Assembly: GCA_015680685.1 (NCBI GenBank)
Contig: MNCI01015933.1
Span: 320,476-384,475, forward strand
From: Gnetum montanum
Lineage: Eukaryota > Streptophyta > Gnetopsida > Gnetales > Gnetaceae
Direction of reading: 5' to 3'
DNA length: 64,000 nucleotides
The notes under the pieces were generated by a model. It ran no database searches. It saw only the letters and a list, made by a program, of their open reading frames with translations, and was not told the DNA's origin. Positions 45,819-55,707 of this stretch are shown one piece after another (position 1 is the first letter of the stretch; every line of letters begins with the position of its first letter). Both the position numbers and the translations under genes were made by a program.

Positions 45819-47742
45819 TCAGGGTGTTTTTCGTTGTTTGACTCTTGGAATGAGCGCATACACCCTAGACTCCTGTAGATGTGAGATGATGGGGCAACAT
45901 CCCTTAGGATGGTCATAATGGCAGACCTCACATCCACCATCATCGTCTGAATCAGAATCCTCAGCCACATCAGAGTTAGTGATTTTTCCCTTACCCTTGT
46001 TATGTGCAGGGCCTAAATCTCTCCACTTTTTCTTACCTTTGTCACTACTTTGTTCTACCTTAGACTCTTCTACAATTTTCAAGACTATTTCAATTCTTGA
46101 GTCTAAGGAATGCCATATTTGGTCTACTTTGGCCGATACCTCGGTTGTTAACTTTTGGATCGGCAAAGTTTTCCGATTCACCAACTCTTCGATTGGTGAC
46201 TCATCCTCTTCATCACAAAATTTCACTCCCCTCTTTCGAAGGGAGGGATCACGGTTGTACTCTTCCGCACTTTCCCTTTTTCGTAGCTCACCCTCTTCGC
46301 TTACTACTTGCTCCAACAAGCTATGTACTTCATGGGCTCTAAGTTGTGAGAGTCTCCCTTGGGCATAAGTTCCAAGGGTTCTTCTAGTTTCATTCCTTAG
46401 CCCATCCATGATGTGGCAAAGTTGATTCCGCTGAGCATACCCATGGACCGGGCAACAATGTAACAATGTGTAATAGCGGGCCATGGCAACATCCAAGGGT
46501 TCGTGTGTACCTTGCTTCCAGCCTTGGATCTGCTTACACAAATTGGACACTCTGGAGTACGTTTGATACTTTTCGTTGAACAGTTCTAGCATCGTACTCC
46601 ACCTCTTGATGGTTTCTGGTTCTAAGGACCGGTACCAGCCCTCTGCTTCTTTGGTGAGTGTCCTTGGGAACAACTTAAGCTTCTGCCACTCACTATCTAA
46701 ATTCTGCAAGGCACAATCATCGTGGAATGCCTGTAAATGATTTTGCGGATCAGCATTGTATCCCCCTTCAAACCGTGGGATATTGTTCATGTCTAATCGT
46801 TTGATCCGACTATCCTTTAAATGCCTTGTGGGAATCCTAACTGCCTCCGTAATGTCAAGCATACTTCGGGTTGCGAGTAGGGGTTCATCATGATTGTCTC
46901 TTTCATGATGCCTGTGATGTCTATGTTGTTCCCTACTCTCCCTACGTCCTTGCCATTGTCCTCTCTCTTGACTTTCCCGTCGAGGTTTTTCATCCTTTTT
47001 ACTTTTATCCTCACCTTTATGTTCATGGTGGCTGCGCCCAGATGTGGAACGAGAGGGTGAGTGATGTGAAGAAGGGGAAGAAGAAGGGGAACCATCGCCG
47101 TGGCGATGTTTCTTGCCTTCTCTTTGGCTTCTACGGCCCCGATCGTTGTGACGATCAAAGTGCCCGTCCTTAGCATGAGTGGTTGTTCCCTCTGTGAACA
47201 ACTGGTGTTCACGGGCATCAGAACCAGGGATATTTATCGTTGATCGTAGGTTCTGATACCCTTCCTCCTCACCATCGTTAGGAGGGGGAACATCATTTGT
47301 TAAAGAACCCGTGATAAATGGTTCCTCATCTCCTATTTCACTAAGGACGTGCTGGGCTTTGTCCTTCAAAAAAGCATGTTGACTCTCCTGCCTTAAATCT
47401 CTCATACGTTGGGCATCTGTGGGATAATAATCCCTCATGTCAAAATCTTCCCGCAACGTATTCCGTGAAATGCTCTTGCATGCCAATCTGTACCAAGGCA
47501 CGGAAAAGCATGCGAGAAATTGATCGATCTGGGGGTAACACAATGTTACCTTGCAAATCTCTCCACCACAGTTGCTCGTCCTGATGGAGAACAAAATTAA
47601 AGTTAGGAATATACTCATTGGGATGAGTATATGTCATTCTATAATGTTTAGGACTTGGCTAATTTTGGTTATGTTTTTTATCTTGCCGACTGTCTCGGGT
47701 GTGGTCCTTAGGTGGTGAGTTGCTCTTATGAGAAGAAGGCAT
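45819..47742 (-). pseudogene. Gypsy gag, best-preserved copy
   Basis: Gag starts at ATG 47742 (MPSSHKSNSPPKDHTRD), with a TAG soon after (for CAG). It continues in the frame of MTYTHPNEYIPNFNFVLHQD to about 47440. It then shifts into a long open frame from about 47460 to 45819. That frame holds DMRDYYPTDAQRMRDL, a very basic Arg/His/Ser linker (about 46880-47160), and the Gag core (LQAFHDDCALQN, EAEGWYRSLEPETIKRW, LFNEKYQTYSRVSNLCK; about 46540-46740). A coiled-coil segment (LLEQVVSEEGELRKRESAEE) follows, then CEVCHYDHPKGC near 45890-45930. The Cys/His motif has C-X2-C-X3-H-X3-C spacing. The first 60 or so residues of the long frame before DMRD are out-of-frame translation, not Gag. Confidence 0.88.
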
Positions 47743-47850
47743 TTTGATCGGTGTGCTAATTTCACCGTTATATAATTTTTTTCTTCATTAACCCGAAGGT
47801 TCGTTAAGGCTCACAACGATAGAGTTAGTAGCAAGGAAGAGACTTAGTTG

Positions 47851-48935
47851 ATTCAAGAGATAATTATGAAGTCATTTTTTATTATCCTCACATTATAATG
47901 ACATTTGTTGAGGATTCCATCTTCAGTAAGGAATAATCTCATCAATTTTTGGCTATTTTGAGCTTTAGAAGTTCAGTAGTTGTAACACTGGGCATATGGC
48001 TACTAATATTGGATGGAAGATAGGGTTATTATCATTGGGTGATTTAATTTGATAATGAATAAAAGGATGTTGGAAATTATTAAAGATTGATAAACTTATA
48101 ACATTAAGTGTCTAAATTCACTAACATATATGACGATGATTTCATAAGACTTATTAAGTGATGGATGCTAATTACATATGTTTAATGGGTAGTGGTGAAG
48201 CAAGGATTTTTAATTTGTAAATGATGATTAATTGTGCTTGTTAGTATAACTAAGTACTTGATTCTTTATAATGCTGACAATGTTATGCAAGATGTGTACT
48301 CCATTCCATACACCCCAACTCCATGGTACTTGTTGATAGATCAAATAAGGATTTCTTGTAATACAAACCCTACTTAATCATGTTTATACTAATTCCATCT
48401 TTATATAATTTCAAACTTGGAGTTGGTAGACTTAGGGATATTGTGTACTTTAGATTTTATCTCTTTGTTAGGATGAGAACTTGTGATTTTAATAATATGG
48501 AATGCTTAAGTTGGATATTTTGAATTTGTTAATCATGGATATATCATATTTAACTTGTAATCTAAGTTGTGGATTCCATTTTAATTATTGAGAAGATCAT
48601 ATTTAAATTAGATAATTTATAATAAATCTTTTTAAGTTAAACTTATGCTATTGCTACTTTCATATGATTTAATTATTATGCTATTATAAGAATTTTTGTT
48701 ATATGTTAAAGAGTAAACTATAGTACACAAGGTAGGTACACTTTTGTACTCCATAGACTACTGTGTTTTCTTTTGTTTATCTTTACACATTGGAGCCTCT
48801 TGAACATGAAATTTAAACTAAAATATTTTTAGAAATCTTAGGCTTGCTATATTGTGCTTACCTATCTTCACTCCTTTTTATTTCACCTTCATTTCACACT
48901 TTCTATCTTAGTTTAAGTTAAGAGATGTAACATTT
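47851..48935 (+). other. AT-rich sequence before a tRNA-Met primer site, possible LTR
   Basis: No gene. The last bases before 48936 (GAGATGTAACATTT) have the TAACA end common in LTRs, so this could be a 5' LTR of the gag at 48993. I found no convincing left end. Confidence 0.4.
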
Positions 48936-48947
48936 TGGTATTAGAGC
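48936..48947 (+). promoter_or_regulatory. Primer-binding site, tRNA-iMet type
   Basis: TGGTATTAGAGC, one transition from TGGTATCAGAGC. It lies 46 bases upstream of a gag ATG at 48993. Confidence 0.75.
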
Positions 48948-49055
48948 TGCAAGTTCACTAAGCACTTGGTGATTGTGGCTTTTTAGGAAGAAATGGCTAG
49001 TAGAAGGGGTAGTGTAGAAGGACCTAAAGAAAAAGATATCACTCTTATGTTGATG

Positions 49056-49289
49056 ATGGGGAAATTTATGAATACTCAAGGAACTAAAGCCAACAAAATT
49101 CAGCTGTGATAGATACTTGGTAGTGGCGGTGGGAATGCACCTAATGCAAGTGTTTTTACGAAGGAACAAGATATGGGGAAATTTATGAATACTCAAGTAA
49201 CTAAAGCCAACAAAATTCAGCTGTGATAGATACTTGGTAGTGGCGGTGGGAATGCACCTAATGCAAGTGTTTTTACGAAGGAACAAGAT
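49056..49289. repeat. 117-bp tandem duplication (39 codons)
   Basis: 49056-49172 and 49173-49289 differ at one or two bases. The unit length is a multiple of three, so the gag frame is not shifted. Each copy contains the same TGATAG double stop. Confidence 0.93.
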
Positions 49290-49554
49290 ATAGGAAAAGA
49301 TTTAACTGAATAATTCAGGAAGCTAAGAGCCCCAATCTTCAAGGATAATCAGGATCAACTTGATGCTATGTGTTGGTTAAGAGGAAGTAGGAAGGCTTTA
49401 GGATCATGAAGTGCTCTCCAGGGCAGCAGATAGAGTTGGCCACCGACATGCTAAAAGACAATAAATAGCTGTGGTGGCTGTAGGAGACTAGGTAAAAGCT
49501 GATGTGATTAACGATAATTTTCTGAGTGCTTTCAAACAGAGGTATGCCGCTCAA

Positions 49555-49698
49555 GACCATATTAAGGTAAAGGTGGACGAATGTTATAATCTCATTCAGA
49601 GAAAACTCACTATAGTAGAGAATAATGACCATATTAAGGTAAAGGTGGACGAATGTTATAATCTCATTCAGAGAAAACTCACTATAGTAGAGAATAAT
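49555..49698. repeat. 72-bp tandem duplication (24 codons)
   Basis: 49555-49626 and 49627-49698 are identical apart from their edges. The unit keeps the reading frame. Confidence 0.93.
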
Positions 49699-49974
49699 GT
49701 TAGTTCGTGTAGCCGAGCTATAGTGAATAATGTTAAGTTCGTGTATCCGAGTGAGTTTGTGAACTATATCCAGAGTCGCTAAAGGCAGATAAGTTCATAG
49801 AAGGACTGAGACCTTGCATCATGGACAGATTGATGGCACAAGACTTGAGCTGTATAATGTGGTTAGGGCAGAAGCTGTGACAATGGAAAGGAAACAGCGG
49901 CAGGAACGGGCTAGGAACAACTGCAAGACAGGTTTGCTAAGGAGTTGCAACAGGTCGGTTAATGGCAGAAGACA

Positions 49975-52600
49975 CTAAAGACGCTGGTGCAATCCCTGAA
50001 TTGCTCGTTTAGTAGCAACCCATCTTTGTTGATGCAAAAATTTGGTCCAGTAAACAAGTTGGCAGCCGTAGTTGTATCTTGACTGCATCACCGGCCTAGT
50101 TTCAAGAAATGCAACGGATTGCCAATGTTTTGAGTTTTTAGTTTCTTCAAAGAAAACCCATTTCAAAACGCCGTTGCTTTAGGTGTTTACTGTTCCTGGC
50201 ATATTAATATATTTTTCTGAGAAAACCGAGGTTTTCCCATAGTTATTAAATGAAATATATTTAAATTAAGGATATTTGGCCAAAAATCGTAACTTTTTTC
50301 ATAATATATAAGTTATATTGGTAGTTCTTTTCCCATGTATCACTTTAGATTTATCTTTGACATGGAAATATTCATATGCTGTTTTTTTTTCCTTGGCCGT
50401 TTCTCCTTTCTATGATCACGAGTACTGATTTCTTGTCTTGTTGTGTGTAATTTCCCTGGTTTGCTTGAAACTTGGGCAGAGTCGGAAAGCGTAGTCAGGA
50501 AGTGAATTATGTTGGCGAAGTTTGGAAGAAATATACCGAGTTAAATCAGTCGTCGTTGAAAAGGCAGATAAGTTTTGAAGCAAGTTTATCAGCAGATGTC
50601 AATGCTGATCATCCTTCCACTACATCGATTTTATAGTTGATAATTTGAAGTAATCTGGTTCCCCAGAAACAACAAAATTCGTGTTCTGCATAGTGGTAAA
50701 CAATGGGACCAATTTGTTTTGAATTAAAGAATCTCCTGCATCTTTGAAGAATACAGCTGTGACTGTTAAATTATAAATGACAGAATGCATTTGCAAAGAC
50801 ATGTTTGTATAGTTCAAAAAATTCAGGAGTTAGAAGCAATAAGAGAATCCTACCGCAGTGTAGTAAAAGAATTAAGGGAAAAAATAAAATTGTATCGTCC
50901 AGAGCTTGCATATTTTTCCTGTGCAAGACGTTTCCAGTCACACTTCAATTCATGTTGCAATTGACAAAAACTTTGAGAGGAGAAAAAACAGCTACGAGTT
51001 ACAATGGTCTGGAGAGTGGAGAGTCCATGAAACATTAAAAAATAGGAAAAAAAATCCTACCTGATCCGGTAAAAGCACCCACATCTAGAAAAGCTTTGAA
51101 CAGTTGAGCAAAGTGTAACATGAGAGATTTCTAACCAGAACGGTATCTCTTTATTGTCAAAAGAAAATTGTGAAAAGCTTGGAAGGTATCTCTTTATTGT
51201 CAAACGAAAATTGTGAAAAGCTTGGAAGGTAAAAAACCATAAAGACAAATCGAAGGATCGATTGCCGACAATACACATAAATGAGAGAATCCTATTTGCA
51301 GACAATTTAATATTTATAATTTATTTATGAAACTGATGGAACCATCTTCTTTTGTCCGATATAAGATAAATTTGCCAAGGAGGATGAACATGCTTATCAG
51401 GTTAGGTTGTTTGACACCATCATTCAAACTCTGCAAGAACAACAGCACCTGGATTATAGATTTAGAATGGGCGAGCCCACCATTAAAGCAAAATCATCGA
51501 TCAGTCGCTCTCTTTCCGTCCAAGGGTCGAGTCACGGCTGAACATGTGCTCGCGTATGTCAACGATCGCGTGTTCTTATATTCCAATTGAAACGCATCAT
51601 ATAATTACGGTCAATAGATCTTAGGCTTGCATGATGGATGGTGAACTTTATGATAAAGTCAGCAGTACAGGTGGTGCTAATTTCGGGTTTCATCACGAGT
51701 TGTTACATGTAACCTTCAAATGTGACATTTAATTTTAAAAATGCAAAATGCGCAACCTTGACGGATAATGGGGGCTGTCGGACCCCAAAAAGAGAACTTT
51801 ATTAATAGAAAATAAAATTTAGTACATAAGCTACTTCAAGACATATAGAATGAGGAAAGGAGGAAGAGAAACCGTGATGACTGAGACTATTATAGAGGAA
51901 ACATGTTAAACTTAGCATTCCACAGAGTGTGGGAATGCATTCCAAAGATCAACCATTCGCTGAAATGTGTGTATCTTTTCCTGGATGTTGATTGTCGAAT
52001 GAGAACAAAGGTGGAAGAAAGAGGAAAAGGGTCAAATGGTGTAGAAAACTGTGGCTTAATTAGGAGACTTTCTTCTGAAGCGAGGCTTGATGATGGTGAT
52101 TATTTGGATCTCCGATATGACTCCATGGCTGCAATAAGAAAAACAACTGGTTAGCATTCATCTTGAATTTTGGGGCTTGAGATATAATTTGGAAGTGAAC
52201 ATGCCGAAGAATTTGCATTTTTTCCGAAGTTAGTTGTAAGGAGTTTGAAATAATTGTTTTTTGAAAAAGTGTGGTACATCTACGTGTCCAAATATTATAT
52301 AAGATGATGGGCCTAAGGATCTTCCTTGACGGATAATGAAAATCGTATTTACTTCTTAGCTCTATAAAATTTAAAATGCAAAAATTTGTAACTTAGGTTA
52401 GAATAATATGTTAAATAATAGAAAAAATTGAGAAAAAAAAAGTAAAACAAAGAGGAAAGGTATGAAATGCTTAAATTACAAATCTCAAATTGCGAATTTA
52501 GATAAATTTTTTACCATAAGACCCAAAGGGCTTCTCAATATAATTGATGAAATTTTATTTTATGGAAAGCAAGTGTGAGTTTGAAACAAAGGATGTGGAG
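49975..52600 (-). repeat. Left copy of duplicated F-box 5' region
   Basis: This segment parallels 56985 to 58759 in order. The start-codon region of the F-box gene matches at 49978-50050 (GCAATCCCTGA; CCATCTTTGTTGATG against CCATCTTCGTTGCTGATG). Next, 50460-50690 matches 57350-57600 (CAGAAACAACAAAA), then 50820-51300 matches the region from about 57640 on, and 52320-52572 matches 58481-58760. The coding part beyond the first codons is missing, so the copy is a truncated pseudogene plus upstream flank. It carries a 553-bp insertion at 51771 and shows the empty site of the 58760 element. Confidence 0.75.
51756..52338. mobile_element. 553-bp insertion with 15-bp flanking direct repeats
   Basis: CCTTGACGGATAATG occurs at 51756-51770 and again at 52324-52338. 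The right copy of the segmental duplication has the site without the insert (near 58485). The insert starts GGGGCTGTCGGACCCC and holds an 83-residue plus-strand frame (51903-52154) that I do not recognise. There is no A tail at either end and no clear inverted ends, so its mobility class is open. The target duplication length would suit LINE-driven integration. Confidence 0.65.
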
Positions 52601-54319
52601 TAGGAGATGGTATCGTCTTCATTTGACATCTTTTGTTCTTGTTAATTATCCTGAAGACCTTCTCTTCAACCGTCCTTAAGGCATGAAATTTAACAAAGAC
52701 TATATGCTCTCAACTAATATATGTGTGTGTATGTGAGAGAGTGTGCATGCATTCACATATGTATCTTATCTAGTTCAACATTGTTGTCACACCCCCAAAT
52801 ATGGCTTAATTATCTTAATTAAATTCTATTGATTTCCTTGATTATTCCTTTCTTAATTACTTTTATTACCATTATTTTCTTAATTTACCTTAGAACCTGA
52901 ACCAGTAAACACACTTGAGCATTATGCTCCTCCAATGATTTCATCAATTAAAATAAAAAGAAAAGGATCAAGGGGCATGATTATAGCAGAAACAACTTAA
53001 TGCTTATATAATATGGGTGCAAGTATTACAACATCATAGGAAATTCTAGCACTTGTACCATCTTCATCTACATGCATCATCATGTAGGAAGAGTCAGCGC
53101 TCTCCAAGTAGTCAGATCCACCTTGTTGTTCCCTTCAAGGTATGATTGGAGTGGGCCATCATAACTACATCACTTTGTTAGATCATACTATCAAATTAAC
53201 TAACAAAGGATAAACTTACTGCGTAAGACTTCTAGGCGTCTAGTCTAACATTAAGTTGATCACAAGTTGACTACCTAATAATGGAATCTCACCTCTTACT
53301 AACAAGATTTCTAGAGGCTACTTCCCCAGCTCCTATTGTAAAAGATAATAGTGAATGGCCTAGCCTACCTACAAACTCCTCATCGGTTGACATCCTAAAA
53401 CATCCTCATCATCTATTAGTCTTCAATGGTAATGCCCAATGATTATGCTACCAAGTAACCTTGATAGGTTTACAACAATCCTATGGCCTAAGTAGGAAGT
53501 TCCTAAAACCCAAATTGCATGATAGGGACCACCACAATTACCTTTACTACTGCTTTTTAGCTAGCATCAAACATCCTAAAATGTCCTCATCATCCATTGG
53601 TCTCCAATGGTAGTATCCAGTGATTGTGCTACCAAGTAACCTCAACAAGTTTGTAGCTATCTTGTGGCCTAAGCAAGAAGTTCTTGAAACCTAGATTGCA
53701 TGATAGAGGCAACCATAATCACCTCTATTGCTCCTTTTTAGCTAAGTAACCTATTGACTATAATCCCAAGCCTAATTTCACTATCCTACTAGACTAACTA
53801 GGTTTGAGTCTAATCTAGGAGTATCTTGAGGTGACTAGGTTTGAGTCTCCCTGAAGGATTGAAAGATCCTTAGAACCCACAAGGATTGCATGTGCACATC
53901 AACTTTCAAGGCACATAACTTAACCTTGTATCCAATACCACATTGAGACTAATTGTTACTAATCCACTACTCAGCTTTGTGCCTATCCCATACCATATCA
54001 AGAATATTTGGTGCTATTGTGGTGACACTACTTGCATCTTCTACAACTTCTACCACATCTAAATTAACCACTTTACTACCTTCCTAAAATGATAAGATAT
54101 TCAATATTGATGAACAAGACTCTCGAGATCCCAAGTGCAAAGTACGAACAAACTTAAGATAGAAGAAGGAACAAATGAAAAATGATGGTTGAGAGAGAAA
54201 CCCATAAAAAATTTCTTGGCTAAATTTTGGTTGAACACGTTAGGGAAAAAACATTTTTATTTACATTTTGTTAGAGGAGGCTTATTATTTAGTACTCAAG
54301 AGTATCTATTGTTAACTAT
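52601..54319. other. Non-coding region with one tandem duplication
   Basis: No gene. A 181-bp unit occurs twice in tandem (53391-53571 and 53572-53752; key phrases GTGCTACCAAGTAACCT and TGGCCTAAG.A.GAAGTTC), at roughly 80% identity. The rest is AT-rich. Confidence 0.7.
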
Positions 54320-54494
54320 TCCTATTCATTTAAGGAATTAAATTGCTAGAGCAAGAATGAGCTCTCATCATCTCCTTATTGAGATAGGTCTTTAGATTAA
54401 TTTACCAAGAGATGAACATATTTACAAACCATGCCAACAAAGCATATAAGATGAAGAACATATTTATTTATTTTGCCCATCTTTAACTCACATT
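54320..54494 (+). pseudogene. LINE C-terminal zinc-finger-like fragment
   Basis: The plus-strand frame reads IPIHLRN, a stop, then IARARMSSHHLLIEIGL and, after TAG, INLPRDEHIYKPCQQSI, ending DEEHIYLFCPSLTH. This follows the pattern R.RmSsH.L.IE.Gr...iPR..R.C..C......EDE.HflF.CP at the C-terminus of many non-LTR retrotransposon polymerases. One Cys of the first pair is lost (IYKPC). The stops again fit CAG or CAA plus one transition. No other domain of the element is nearby. Confidence 0.55.
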
Positions 54495-55707
54495 TGATGA
54501 ATTATATAATTAATTGTAATCTATTGATTGTTTTCTTTCAGATTTACCCTAAATGCTTGGAGCATTACATCAATGATGCTTTTACCTTTCTTCAAAAATA
54601 TGTTAAGGCTTTGTAACTATCCAACAAATCCGTTTTGATTTCCATGATGTCATAAAAATTTTTAGTTTCTAGTTTCCATAACCTACTTATAATGGCTAAA
54701 TTACACATTTCCATACATGACTTATTACCTAACCTCTACTATGTGATAGATTCAAAATAAAGTTAAACATCATTTTTAGCGGGGCCCACATCCAATCATA
54801 TAAATAACAAGGTTAGCATCATAAGATAATAATCAAAATATAAAGAAATATAAAATCTCATATTGGCCACAAATATAAAGAGGTGAGACTTATTAAATAA
54901 CAATCACAGGATCTCAAGCCAAATTAACTAGTAATTAAACCTCATGCATGGTTAAACTATTAATGAAGTCTCATTCCACTAAAGATAATGATCATGTGTT
55001 TATAAAGTTTCATGTTAAACATTATCATAAAGGAGTAAGACTCATTAAAAGAAAATCAAAGTACAATTACACCAATTATTAAGTTTCATGCCAAAATACT
55101 AAAATAATAAGAAAATATTAGATGTTATAAATAAATCAAATGTGCAAGACCCTAAGTGTAGAACCAATATTAGGGTAAAAGACAAAAATGCTAATCTTTA
55201 TAAAAATCCTAGGGTGTTACAATTACCACCATTTTTTATTCATTTACCTATCCACTACAATTTTTTTTATATGTCTTATTTTCATTTGGTTTCTTTCTCT
55301 TTAGTGTTTTATAGGTTTGTTTGGTTAGTATGGATAGCCAGTAATATTGAGTTTGGTAGGAGGGGTTGCTTCTCTCGAGAGCTTTTTTCTTGGTATCCAT
55401 CTTCTCATAATGTGTCTAGAAAGTTATTTTTGCCCTGTTTTACATCATCAATCAAGTGAAAAGTATCATGAAATGAAATATTCCTAGATGGGCAAAGGTT
55501 CCTAATATGAACAACTTAATAACAATGAAAAAATTACTCATCTCGAAAACCTGGAAGGGCAGGAATGATTATACAGTTGCGGCAAATTATCAGCAATATT
55601 ACATAAAACAGCTGATGAGAGACAGCCACCCTACTCCGTGTACGGAGAACAAAATACATAACTCACCATTTTGTGAGCAAGAACTGGGAAACAAAGAAAT
55701 GCAGAGT
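54495..55707. other. 3' intergenic region of the F-box gene
   Basis: AT-rich, no supported gene. A 105-residue frame at 55142-55459 is hydrophobic and biased by base composition. I do not call it. The F-box transcript's 3' UTR should lie just left of 55708. Confidence 0.55.

Larger units (their letters stand above)
41717..47850 (-). mobile_element. Minus-strand gypsy element, pol-deleted and 5'-truncated
   Basis: Read on the minus strand: gag, linker, protease, integrase tail, non-coding 3' region, polypurine tract, 3' LTR. The 5' LTR and primer site are absent. Similarity to the 22491 element stops at about 47850, some ten bases before the primer site would begin. As in that element, reverse transcriptase, RNase H and most of integrase are gone. 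Its gag is the best preserved in the window. The 3' region contains single Ns and a local assembly error (42783-43060). Confidence 0.88.
48993..49960 (+). pseudogene. Gypsy gag (chromovirus-like) with tandem duplications
   Basis: From ATG 48993 (MASRRGSVEGPKEKD) the frame passes two tandem copies of a 39-codon unit. It then gives the Gag core FRKLRAPIFKDNQDQLDAM.WL (about 49316-49380). After a shift it gives GFRIMKCSPGQQIELATDML (about 49396-49455). Another shift leads to FLSAFKQRYAAQDHIKVKVD (49525-49580), then a 24-codon tandem duplication, and ADKFIEGLRPCIMDRLMAQD (about 49785-49845). The pattern F.kL.pP.F.g..d...a..Wl, then I.cs...q..lA..mL, is the chromovirus Gag core. With the primer site at 48936 and the chromodomain fragment at 40380 it may be part of the same lineage. 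It ends abruptly near 49960, where F-box-flank sequence begins. Confidence 0.78.

Noticed and set aside
47460-47618. N-terminal 50-60 residues of the long gag frame ending at 47618
   Set aside because: Out-of-frame translation. The neighbouring frame matches Gag of the sister elements there, so a frameshift separates the two.
55142-55459. 105-codon plus-strand frame
   Set aside because: Hydrophobic, AT-driven composition, with no motif, repeat or homologue in view.
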